Assembly: GCF_002940685.1 (NCBI RefSeq)
Contig: NZ_PNFP01000005.1
Coordinates: forward strand, 248,001-312,000
Reading direction: 5' to 3'
From: Ensifer adhaerens
Lineage (GTDB): Bacteria; Pseudomonadota; Alphaproteobacteria; Rhizobiales; Rhizobiaceae
Length of the DNA stretch: 64,000 nucleotides
Positions 8,408 to 16,786 of this stretch are shown here, in pieces. The notes beneath the pieces were generated by a model. It was not told the origin of the DNA and searched no databases. It saw nothing but the letters and a program-made list of their open reading frames with translations. Each line of letters begins with the position of its first letter. Position 1 is the first letter of the stretch. Both the position numbers and the translations under genes were made by a program.

Positions 8408-8433
8408 TTCGCACGCCCGTCCGGGCGTGCGAA
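8408..8433. repeat. Perfect 12-bp inverted repeat between the reductase and transglutaminase genes
   Basis: TTCGCACGCCCG at 8408-8419 and CGGGCGTGCGAA at 8422-8433 are separated by only TC. It would form a very stable hairpin 18 bases after the reductase stop, but there is no T run on either side. It may be a factor-dependent terminator, an mRNA-stabilising hairpin or an operator for the following operon. Confidence 0.6.
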
Positions 8434-8552
8434 AGCGTTGTGGCGCCTCGATTTTCCCTGCGCTCTTTCGCGCTTGCTTTCTCGATTTGCATTGCACAAA
8501 CTTCGTGACGATGGAGGGCGCAAGACCCGCCACGAAGGGGATCAAGTCCGGC

Positions 8553-11500
8553 ATGTCGATCAAGGCCAGCATCTATCACCTGACCCACTATACCTATGAC
8601 CGTCCCGTCAGGCTTTCGCCGCAGATCATCCGGCTGAAGCCCGCGGCCCATTCCAAGACCAAGGTCATCAGCCACTCGCTGAAGGTTTCGCCCGGCAATC
8701 ATTTCGTCAACCTGCAGCAGGACCCGTACGGCAACTATCTCGCCCGTTTCGTCTTTCCCGATCCGGTCAGCGAATTGAAGATCGAGGTCGACCTCGTCGC
8801 CGACATGACGGTCTACAATCCCTTCGACTTCTTCGTCGAAGAGGAGGCCGAGCACTGGCCCTTCGCTTACCCCGAAGATCTGAGCGACGACCTGAAGATC
8901 TACATGACGCCGGAGGCGATGGGGCCGGCGCTCGCCGCTTTCATGGCGACGGTCGATCGCTCCCGCCAGCGCACCGTCGATATGGTCGTGGGCTTGAACG
9001 CGCGTCTTCAGCAGGAAATCGGCTACGTCATCCGAATGGAGCCGGGCGTACAGAGCCCGGAACAGACGTTGACGTCGGCTAGGGGATCCTGCCGCGATTC
9101 CAGCTGGCTGCTCGTGCAGATCCTGCGCAATCTTGGCTTGGCCGCCCGTTTCGTCTCCGGTTATCTCATCCAGCTCACACCAGACCTCAAGGCGCTCGAC
9201 GGCCCCTCCGGCACCGACCATGACTTTACCGACCTGCATGCCTGGGCCGAGGTTTATCTGCCCGGCGCCGGTTGGGTCGGTCTCGACCCGACCTCGGGCC
9301 TGCTGACCGGCGAGAGCCACATTCCGCTTGCCGCCACGCCCCATTACCGCAACGCCGCCCCGATCTCCGGCGGCTTCTTCGGCGATCCCGAAACCCGCAC
9401 CGACTTCGCCTTCGACATGAAGGTGAGGCGCGTCGCCGAGCATCCGCGCATCACCAAACCCTTCTCCGACGAGAGCTGGGAGGCGCTGAATGCGCTCGGC
9501 GAGACAGTCGATCGGGTGCTTGAGGAAAACGACATCCGCCTGACGATGGGCGGCGAGCCGACCTTCGTTTCCATCGACGACTTCGAATCCGAGGAATGGA
9601 ACACTGGTGCCGTCGGTCCGACCAAGCGCGAGAAGGCGGATGCCTTGATCCGCCGTCTGCGCGAGCGCTTCGCGCCCGGTGGCTTCCTGCATTACGGCCA
9701 GGGCAAGTGGTATCCGGGCGAAAGCCTGCCGCGCTGGACCTTCTCGCTCTACTGGCGCAAGGACGGTCTGCCGATCTGGCGCCGGCCCGATCTCATCGCC
9801 GAGGAGGCAGGCCGCCACGACGTCACCGAGAAGGACGCCGAACGGCTGCTGAAGGCGATTGCCGGCGACTTGCAGGTGGACACTGACATGGTCGTTCCCG
9901 CCTTCGAAGACCCGGCCGAGTGGCTGCTGAAGGAGGCAAACCTCCCCGACAATGTCGACCCGGCCAATTCCAAGCTCAAGGATCCCGAAGAGCGCAGCCG
10001 CATGGCCCGCGTCTTCGAGCGCGGCCTGACGACGCCGACCGGCTACGTGCTGCCGGTGCAGGCCTGGAACGCCCGGGCTTCGGGACGACAATGGATGAGC
10101 GAGAAGTGGCAGACGCGCCGCGGCCGCATCTTCCTCGTTCCCGGTGACAGCCCCGTCGGCTATCGTCTGCCGCTCGGCGCCTTGCCCTATGTCGCGCCCT
10201 CCGCCTACCCCTATATCCATCCGGTCGACCCGACCGTCCTTAGAGACGACCTGCCGGACTTCTCCGAAGCGATCAGCCGGCCGCAGCAGGCGCGTTTCCA
10301 GCCCGCGCAGACGCCGGAAACACCGCTGCCGGCGGCACGCGACGAGATCGCCGGTCTGGTGCGGACGGCCATCAGCGTCGAGCCGCGCGACGGCCGGCTC
10401 TGCGTCTTCATGCCGCCGACGACGAGTATCGAGGAGTATCTCGACCTGATCGCGTCTGCGGAACGCGCAGCCGCCGCCATCGGCCTGCCCGTCCATATCG
10501 AGGGCTACGCGCCGCCGCAGGATGAGCGCATCAACGTCATCCGCGTGGCACCCGACCCGGGCGTGATCGAGGTCAACATCCATCCGGCCGCCCATTGGCG
10601 CGACTGCGTCGACATCACCACCGCAGTCTACGAGGAAGCGCGGCAGAGCCGGCTCGGCGCCGACAAGTTCATGATCGACGGGCGCCACACCGGCACCGGG
10701 GGCGGCAACCACGTGGTTGTCGGCGGCGCCAATCCGAACGACAGCCCGTTCCTGCGTCGCCCGGACCTGCTGAAGAGCATGGTGCTGCACTGGCAGCGCC
10801 ACCCCTCGCTCTCCTACCTGTTCTCCGGCCTGTTCATCGGCCCGACGTCGCAGGCGCCGCGCATCGACGAAGCCCGCCACGACCAGCTCTATGAACTCGA
10901 GATCGCGCTCGCCCAGGTGCCGATGCCCGGTTCGGCGACACCACCGCCCCTGCCCTGGCTGATCGACCGGCTGTTCCGCAACCTGCTCGTCGACGTCACC
11001 GGCAACACCCACCGGGCGGAGATCTGCATCGACAAGCTGTTCTCGCCCGACGGCCCGACCGGTCGCCTCGGCCTCGTCGAGTTCCGCGGTTTCGAGATGC
11101 CGCCCAACGCCCGCATGTCGCTTGCCCAGCAATTGCTCGTGCGCGCCCTCATCGCCCGCTTCTGGAAACACCCTGTCGATGGCCGCTTCGTGCGCTGGGG
11201 CACGGCGCTGCACGACCGCTTCATGCTGCCGCACCACGTCTGGCAGGATTTTCTCGAAGTGCTCGCCGACCTCCGGGCGCATGGTTTCGACCTCAAGCGC
11301 GAATGGTTCGAGGCACAGCTCGAGTTCCGCTTCCCCTTCTGCGGCGAGGTGGAATACGAAGGCGCAAGGCTCGAAATCCGCCAGGCGCTCGAACCCTGGC
11401 ATGTGATGGGCGAGCAGGGCGCGATCGGTGGCACGGTGCGCTATGTCGACAGCTCCGTCGAACGCCTGCAGGTCAAGCTCGATACCGCCAATCCCGAGCG

Positions 11501-11879
11501 TTACACGGTTGCCTGCAACGGCCGGCCGGTGCCGCTGACGCGCACCGGTTCGAACGGTACGGCGGTCGCCGGCGTGCGCTACAAGGCCTGGCAGCCGGCC
11601 TCGGGCCTGCATCCGGTGCTGCCGGTCAACACTCCCCTTACATTCGACATCTATGATACATGGTCGAATCGGGCGATTGGCGGATGCATCTACCATGTTG
11701 CCCATCCGGGTGGGCGCAACTACGACACGTTTCCGGTCAACGGCAACGAGGCGGAGGCGCGCCGCCTGGCGCGGTTCGAGCCCTGGGGCCACACAGCCGG
11801 CGGCTACCCGCTTCGCCCGGAATGCCCTTCGATGGAATTCCCGATGACGCTGGATCTCCGGCGTCCGCCAGGAGCGTAA
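8553..11879 (+). CDS. Large transglutaminase-like / DUF2126 protein
   Basis: About 1108 residues. Residues 1-100 form the N-terminal beta domain of bacterial transglutaminase-like proteins. A transglutaminase core follows with all three catalytic residues: C180 in GSCRDSS, H229 in DLHAWAEVY and D245 in GLDPTSG. From about residue 320 the rest matches the large COG4196/DUF2126 region ([12 protein letters not shown], then [17 protein letters not shown] and [11 protein letters not shown]), which comparative studies link to glutamine-synthetase/GCS-like amidoligases. The family is predicted to make or edit amide bonds in peptides, but I know of no demonstrated substrate. ATG at 8553 follows AAGGGG; an in-frame ATG at 8511 is the alternative. 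The next gene starts directly after its stop. Confidence 0.9.
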   Translation: MSIKASIYHLTHYTYDRPVRLSPQIIRLKPAAHSKTKVISHSLKVSPGNHFVNLQQDPYGNYLARFVFPDPVSELKIEVDLVADMTVYNPFDFFVEEEAEHWPFAYPEDLSDDLKIYMTPEAMGPALAAFMATVDRSRQRTVDMVVGLNARLQQEIGYVIRMEPGVQSPEQTLTSARGSCRDSSWLLVQILRNLGLAARFVSGYLIQLTPDLKALDGPSGTDHDFTDLHAWAEVYLPGAGWVGLDPTSGLLTGESHIPLAATPHYRNAAPISGGFFGDPETRTDFAFDMKVRRVAEHPRITKPFSDESWEALNALGETVDRVLEENDIRLTMGGEPTFVSIDDFESEEWNTGAVGPTKREKADALIRRLRERFAPGGFLHYGQGKWYPGESLPRWTFSLYWRKDGLPIWRRPDLIAEEAGRHDVTEKDAERLLKAIAGDLQVDTDMVVPAFEDPAEWLLKEANLPDNVDPANSKLKDPEERSRMARVFERGLTTPTGYVLPVQAWNARASGRQWMSEKWQTRRGRIFLVPGDSPVGYRLPLGALPYVAPSAYPYIHPVDPTVLRDDLPDFSEAISRPQQARFQPAQTPETPLPAARDEIAGLVRTAISVEPRDGRLCVFMPPTTSIEEYLDLIASAERAAAAIGLPVHIEGYAPPQDERINVIRVAPDPGVIEVNIHPAAHWRDCVDITTAVYEEARQSRLGADKFMIDGRHTGTGGGNHVVVGGANPNDSPFLRRPDLLKSMVLHWQRHPSLSYLFSGLFIGPTSQAPRIDEARHDQLYELEIALAQVPMPGSATPPPLPWLIDRLFRNLLVDVTGNTHRAEICIDKLFSPDGPTGRLGLVEFRGFEMPPNARMSLAQQLLVRALIARFWKHPVDGRFVRWGTALHDRFMLPHHVWQDFLEVLADLRAHGFDLKREWFEAQLEFRFPFCGEVEYEGARLEIRQALEPWHVMGEQGAIGGTVRYVDSSVERLQVKLDTANPERYTVACNGRPVPLTRTGSNGTAVAGVRYKAWQPASGLHPVLPVNTPLTFDIYDTWSNRAIGGCIYHVAHPGGRNYDTFPVNGNEAEARRLARFEPWGHTAGGYPLRPECPSMEFPMTLDLRRPPGA

Positions 11880-14288
11880 ATGCCGAAGAAGCAGACAGCG
11901 GCCGCGGACCATCCGGGCACCGACGACGACCCGGTCTTCGGCTACCGTGCCCTTCCGGGCATTGCCGACGAAATGCTCGACCAGGAGGGCAATGTCCGCC
12001 CGGTCTGGCAGCGGCTGCTTGCGACGCTTGGGCGGCTCGACGAGACCGAGCTTGCCAACCGCTTCGCGCGTGCCGATCGCTATCTGCGCGATGCCGGCGT
12101 CTTCTATCGGGTGTACGGCGCCAAGGAGAGTTCCGAGCGAAGCTGGCCGCTCTCCCACATCCCGGTCCTGATCGACGAGAAGGAATGGGCGCACGTCTCG
12201 CAAGGGCTCGTGCAGCGCGCCGAGCTTCTGGAAAAGGTGGTCGCCGACATCTACGGCGAGAACCGGCTGGTCGAGGAGGGACTGCTGCCGCCGGCGCTCG
12301 TCGCCTCCAATCCGGAATTCCTGCGCCCGCTCGTCGGTGTGAAGCCGGCCGACGGCCACTTCTTGCATTTCGTCTCCTTCGAGATCGGCCGTGGTCCTGA
12401 CGGCAACTGGTGGGTCCTGTCCGACCGCACCGAGGCCCCCTCGGGTGCCGGCTTCGCGCTGGAGAACCGGGTGGCGACCACGCGCGCCTTCTCCAATCTC
12501 TATGCCGAAAGTCACGTCCACCGGCTGGCCGGCTTCTTCGGCGAGTTCCGCGACACGCTTCAAAGCCGCCGGCTGCATCCGGACGACCGCATCGCCGTTC
12601 TGTCGCCCGGCATCGCCAACGAGACCTATTTCGAGCATGCCTATATCGCCCGTTATCTGGGCTTCATGCTGCTCGAAGGCGAGGATCTGACCGTCGTCGG
12701 CGGCCGCGTGATGGTGCGCACCGTTGCCGGCCTCAAGCCGATCGGCGTGCTCTGGCGCCGCCTCGACGCCGCCTTTGCCGATCCGCTGGAGCTCAACCAG
12801 TCCTCGCACATCGGCACGCCCGGCATCGTCGAGGCGCTGCGGGCCGGTTCCGTCTCGATCGTCAATGCGCTCGGCTCCGGCATCGTCGAAACCCGCGCCT
12901 TCCTCGCCTTCATGCCGGCGATCTGCCGCCATCTGCTCGGCGAGGAGCAGAAACTGCCCTCGATCGCCACCTGGTGGTGCGGCCAGAGTGCCGAACGCCA
13001 GCAGGTCGCCGCCAATCTCGACCGTATGGTCATCGGCCCCGCCTACCAGACCCGCCCGTTCTTCGACGACAACGGCCAGTCCGTGCTCGGCCGCACGCTT
13101 GATGAAGAGGCACGGGCCTCGATCGCGGACTGGCTCGACGCCGAAGGCGGCAAGCTCGTCGGCCAGGAAGCCGTGACGCTTTCGACCACGCCGGCCTGGG
13201 TGCGCGGCCGGCTGGCCCCCCGGCCGATGAGCCTGCGCGTTTTTGCGGCACGCAGCCGTGACGGCTGGCACATCATGCCGGGCGGCTTTGCGCGCATCGG
13301 CTCCGGCGACGACGTCGCGGCGATCGCCATGCAGGCCGGCGGCACCGCCGCCGACGTCTGGATCGTCAGCGACCGGCCGGTCGAGCGCACGACGCTGCTT
13401 CCGGCCGAGGAGAGCTTTACCCGCAACATGCCGGGGAGCCTGCCGAGCCGGGCCGCCGACAATCTCTTCTGGCTCGGCCGCTACATCGAGCGCGCGGAAG
13501 GGGCGCTGCGCATCCTGCGCGCCTGGCATGGCCGCTTCGCCGAAACGGCGGATCCGGACCTGCCGCTCTTGAAGGATGTCAGCGACTATCTCTCCGCCCT
13601 CGACATCGATGCGCGCCAGCCGGTACCCGACAGCCTGCTTGCCAATATCTCCAGCGCCCTTTTCAGCGCCGGCAACATCCGCGACCGGTTCTCGCCGGAT
13701 GGCTGGCTGGCGCTCAACGACCTCTCGCAGACGGCCCGCAAGTTCCACGCGACGGTGCAGGCCGGCGACGACGCGACCCGGGCGATCACCGTGCTCCTGC
13801 GCAAGCTTGCCGGCTTTGCCGGTCTCGTTCACGAAAACATGTACCGCTTCACCGGCTGGCGCTTCCTTTCGATCGGCCGTTACATCGAGCGCGGCCTGCA
13901 CATGACGCGGCTGCTCGGCCACATGTCGGGGCCGGATGCGCCCGATGGCGCCTATGACATGCTGCTTGAAATCGGCGACAGCGTCATGACCCACCGCCGG
14001 CGCTACAATGTCAGCACTGCCGCCTTGACCGTCACCGACCTTTTGGCGCTCGACGCCCTCAATCCGCGCTCGGTGCTCTATCAGGTGAACGAGATCAAGA
14101 CCGAGGTGGAACTGCTGCCGAATGCGCTCGTCAACGGCCAGATGTCGCCCTTCTATCGCGAAGCGATGCGCCTGCATTCGGGCCTGGCGGTGATGACCCC
14201 GGAAGCAATGAACCTCGACGTCTACAACCGGTTGGAACGAGACCTCGAAAACCTGTCCGACCTGCTCGCGCGAACCTATCTCGGCTAG
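11880..14288 (+). CDS. Circularly permuted ATP-grasp / alpha-E fusion protein
   Basis: 802 residues joining two domains that are often separate genes. Residues about 20-500 are the permuted ATP-grasp region (DUF404/DUF407, COG2308), seen from VFYRVYGAKESSERSWPLSH, VLSPGIANETYFEHAYIARY and the GLKPIGVLWRRLD stretch. Residues about 517-800 are the alpha-E domain (DUF403, COG2307), starting at LPSRAADNLFWLGRYIERAE. ATP-grasp enzymes activate carboxylates with ATP to form amide bonds; with alpha-E and transglutaminase partners, the set is predicted to synthesise and process a small peptide. The ATG directly follows the preceding TAA, and the next gene begins two bases after this stop, so the three are an operon. 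Confidence 0.92.
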   Translation: MPKKQTAAADHPGTDDDPVFGYRALPGIADEMLDQEGNVRPVWQRLLATLGRLDETELANRFARADRYLRDAGVFYRVYGAKESSERSWPLSHIPVLIDEKEWAHVSQGLVQRAELLEKVVADIYGENRLVEEGLLPPALVASNPEFLRPLVGVKPADGHFLHFVSFEIGRGPDGNWWVLSDRTEAPSGAGFALENRVATTRAFSNLYAESHVHRLAGFFGEFRDTLQSRRLHPDDRIAVLSPGIANETYFEHAYIARYLGFMLLEGEDLTVVGGRVMVRTVAGLKPIGVLWRRLDAAFADPLELNQSSHIGTPGIVEALRAGSVSIVNALGSGIVETRAFLAFMPAICRHLLGEEQKLPSIATWWCGQSAERQQVAANLDRMVIGPAYQTRPFFDDNGQSVLGRTLDEEARASIADWLDAEGGKLVGQEAVTLSTTPAWVRGRLAPRPMSLRVFAARSRDGWHIMPGGFARIGSGDDVAAIAMQAGGTAADVWIVSDRPVERTTLLPAEESFTRNMPGSLPSRAADNLFWLGRYIERAEGALRILRAWHGRFAETADPDLPLLKDVSDYLSALDIDARQPVPDSLLANISSALFSAGNIRDRFSPDGWLALNDLSQTARKFHATVQAGDDATRAITVLLRKLAGFAGLVHENMYRFTGWRFLSIGRYIERGLHMTRLLGHMSGPDAPDGAYDMLLEIGDSVMTHRRRYNVSTAALTVTDLLALDALNPRSVLYQVNEIKTEVELLPNALVNGQMSPFYREAMRLHSGLAVMTPEAMNLDVYNRLERDLENLSDLLARTYLG

Positions 14289-14290
14289 CC

Positions 14291-15169
14291 ATGCTCTACG
14301 ATATCAGCCTGAAGATCACCTATGACTACGAAGTGCCAGTATCCGGCGGGCGCCACCTCGTGCGCGTGCTGCCGGCGACGCTGCCGGGCCGCCAGCGCCT
14401 CGTCGTCGGCTCGCTGAGCTGCCACCCGGCGCCGGCCGAGCGCACCGAGAGCATCGACTTCTTCGCCAACCCGTTTACGTCGATCCTCTTTCGCGCCTCC
14501 CATGCCGACCTGACGATCCGCATGCAGGCGCGCGTGCAGGTGGAGGCGCAAGCCTTGACCGCGGACTTTTCCCCTGACCTTGCCGGCCTGCCGGCCGAGC
14601 TTGCTGCCTGCTGGTCCGTCGATGCGGAGGCGCCGCATCACTTCGCCGGCCCGAGCCCGCTCTTGCCCGAGGCCGCCGACATTGCCGCCTACGCGCGCGA
14701 CACCGCCACCGACACGATGACCGTGCGCCAGATCGCCGTGGCGCTGTGTGATCGCATCCATCGGGACTTCACCTATGACGGCGAGGCGACGACCGTGAAC
14801 ACGACGCCGGCAGAAGCGTTCAAGCTGAAACGCGGCGTCTGCCAGGATTTCGCCCATGTCATGATCGTGGCGCTCCGCAGTCTTGGCATCCCTGCCGGCT
14901 ATGTTAGCGGTTTCCTAAGGACGATTCCCCCACCCGGAAAGGAACGCCTGGAAGGCGCCGATGCCATGCACGCCTGGGTGAGCGTCTGGTGCGGCACAAC
15001 CGCTGGCTGGATCGAACTCGATCCGACCAACAACATTCCGGCTGGAACCGACCACATCGTCGTCGGCCATGGACGCGACTATGGCGACGTCGCACCCGTG
15101 ATCGGGATCCTGAAGAGCTATGGCAGCCAGAAGACCAAGCAGGCGGTCGACGTCATTCCGGTACCGTGA
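14291..15169 (+). CDS. Transglutaminase-like cysteine peptidase/transferase
   Basis: 292 residues: a beta-rich N-terminal domain (about 1-85) and a transglutaminase core with C184 in RGVCQDFAH, H227 in DAMHAWVSVW and D244 in ELDPTNN, so the catalytic triad is intact. No signal peptide is visible, so it should act in the cytoplasm. It is the third gene of the operon with the ATP-grasp/alpha-E and DUF2126 proteins; in related bacteria these four domain types recur together. It could cleave or ligate the amide bond made by its partners. The substrate is unknown. Confidence 0.92.
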   Translation: MLYDISLKITYDYEVPVSGGRHLVRVLPATLPGRQRLVVGSLSCHPAPAERTESIDFFANPFTSILFRASHADLTIRMQARVQVEAQALTADFSPDLAGLPAELAACWSVDAEAPHHFAGPSPLLPEAADIAAYARDTATDTMTVRQIAVALCDRIHRDFTYDGEATTVNTTPAEAFKLKRGVCQDFAHVMIVALRSLGIPAGYVSGFLRTIPPPGKERLEGADAMHAWVSVWCGTTAGWIELDPTNNIPAGTDHIVVGHGRDYGDVAPVIGILKSYGSQKTKQAVDVIPVP

Positions 15170-15348
15170 CCCGATTTGAGACAGCCCATTTCCCGTTTTC
15201 ACACACGGCAATTGCCGCAGAACCCGCTGTAAGCACTGGTTTTCCCGAATTCCGTTAAAATTGCAGCGATTGGCGGAACGATATCGTAAGCCATCGCCGC
15301 TATTGATGCCCCCCAAGCTTGCAACGTGTTCCTCTGGGGTGTGCAAAG

Positions 15349-16581
15349 ATGGGAAGACGATACACTGTAGGCCGGTCCTTCTTGGCTATGCTCAAGGACC
15401 GGGGTGGCAATTTCGGCATTATGGCAGCGCTCGCCGCGCCATTGGTATTGGGCGCTGGCGGCGTCGCCGTCGATTTGGCCAGCATGATGACCATGAAAAC
15501 CCGCATGCAGGACGAAGCGGATGCCGCCGCGCTGGCGGCGGCATCGGCCCTGGTGACGATGACCTCGACGACGCCGGAGAAGGCCAAGGAGGACGCCACA
15601 AAAATCGCGCTGAACTTCCTTAAGGCACAATCTGCAGCCACTCCGACAGATGGCGTCAGCAAGAGCGCGGCCGCTGCAAGCGTGGGCGATACCGACACAG
15701 CAAACCGGGCAACGGTCGATATCGCCGAAAGCGCCAACGGCGCCACCGGCAAGATCTTCAAGGTGACCGTTCTCAACAAGCAAACGCTCCAGTTCAATGC
15801 GCTGACGCGCCTGCTTGGACAGGAATCGATCGCTATTGAAACCCGCGCCACTGCTGAAAGCGCTACCGAGAGCAAGAATGCGCTCTCCATGTATCTGGTG
15901 CTCGACCGGTCCGGTTCGATGGCCTGGAAAACCAATACGCCAAACACCGCGAAATCGTCCTGCCCGAACTACACGGAATCGAACTGGAGCAAGTATCCCA
16001 ACCTGAAGGCAACCAGCCCCTGCTACGTGACGAAGATCGACGCGCTGAAGACCGCCGTCGGCGATCTGCTGAAGCAGTTGAACACCGCCGACCCGACTAC
16101 GCTCTACGTCCGCACGGCAGCCGTTTCCTACAACTCCGCTCAGGACACAGCCGGCAACATGGCCTGGGGTACGTCTGGAACCTCGACCTACGTGAACGCC
16201 CTCGTTGCAACGGGCGGCACGGCATCCGGCAACGCGTTCAAGACGGCCTATAGCCGCGTAACCGCAACGACCGAAGACACGGCCCACAAGGCCAAGAACG
16301 GCCAGGTTCCGACGAAGTACATCGTATTCATGACCGACGGCGACAACAACAACACGAGCGACGACACGACGACGCTGGCCTGGTGCGATACGGCTCGCAA
16401 GAACAAAGTGCAGGTTTATACCGTCGCCTTCATGGCGCCCGACCGCGGCAAGTCGCTGCTCAAGGCCTGCGCCACGACCGAAGCCAACTACTTCCAGGCG
16501 GAAGAAGCCGCCGATCTGATCGCAGCCTTCAAGGCGATCGGCGAGCGGGCATCGGCCATGGCGACGCGCCTGACCAAGTAA
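15349..16581 (+). CDS. Tad/TadG-like protein with von Willebrand factor A domain
   Basis: About 410 residues. The N-terminus has a Tad-type secretion/anchor segment (NFGIMAALAAPLVLGAGGVA then VDLASMM) with the conserved DEADAAALAAAS repeat-like helix that follows in TadG/RcpC-associated proteins. A von Willebrand A domain fills the C-terminal half, with a MIDAS beginning at D186 in DRSGS and a later TDGDNNN. In Flp pilus systems such proteins are pseudopilin-like surface proteins. No other tad/cpa gene is present, so it is an orphan here. ATG at 15349 is preferred over the upstream TTG at 15319; neither has a strong ribosome site. A strong terminator follows. Confidence 0.85.
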   Translation: MGRRYTVGRSFLAMLKDRGGNFGIMAALAAPLVLGAGGVAVDLASMMTMKTRMQDEADAAALAAASALVTMTSTTPEKAKEDATKIALNFLKAQSAATPTDGVSKSAAAASVGDTDTANRATVDIAESANGATGKIFKVTVLNKQTLQFNALTRLLGQESIAIETRATAESATESKNALSMYLVLDRSGSMAWKTNTPNTAKSSCPNYTESNWSKYPNLKATSPCYVTKIDALKTAVGDLLKQLNTADPTTLYVRTAAVSYNSAQDTAGNMAWGTSGTSTYVNALVATGGTASGNAFKTAYSRVTATTEDTAHKAKNGQVPTKYIVFMTDGDNNNTSDDTTTLAWCDTARKNKVQVYTVAFMAPDRGKSLLKACATTEANYFQAEEAADLIAAFKAIGERASAMATRLTK

Positions 16582-16605
16582 TGGAAAAGATCTGAGACCT
16601 ACCAC

Positions 16606-16632
16606 GCCGCCCGGTTCGCCGGGCGGCATTTT
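16606..16632 (+). terminator. Rho-independent terminator of the vWA gene
   Basis: GCCGCCCGG (16606-16614), a TTCG tetraloop and CCGGGCGGC (16619-16627) form a perfect 9-bp stem followed by ATTTTT. It isolates the vWA gene from the glycogen operon. Confidence 0.93.
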
Positions 16633-16694
16633 TCAGTTTCGCGGCGGTCGCAATCCACCGTTTGAGACAAGTCTAATCCATTTAAAAACATCTA

Positions 16695-16722
16695 TTGCAA
16701 GCGCTTCGGATCGATGCATAAA
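16695..16722 (+). promoter_or_regulatory. Candidate glgP promoter with overlapping LacI-type palindrome
   Basis: TTGCAA at 16695-16700 and CATAAA at 16717-16722 are spaced 16 bases apart, about 65 bases before the glgP start. AAGCGCTT at 16699-16706, a perfect palindrome with a central CG pair, overlaps the -35. Palindromes of this kind are typical LacI/GalR-family operators in alphaproteobacteria, so sugar-responsive control of the glycogen operon is possible. Confidence 0.4.
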
Positions 16723-16786
16723 TTGCCTTTATCCCCGGTCGGGTCCGGCCTGCGATCTCCCAACGCAAAAGGGTAAAGACAGTTTC

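Noticed and set aside
7377-14177. A 2266-codon open frame on the minus strand across the reductase and transglutaminase operon
   Set aside because: It lies antisense to four genes with clear families; its sequence is the His/Arg/Ala/Gly/Asp-rich type expected from a high-GC shadow frame, with no recognisable domain.
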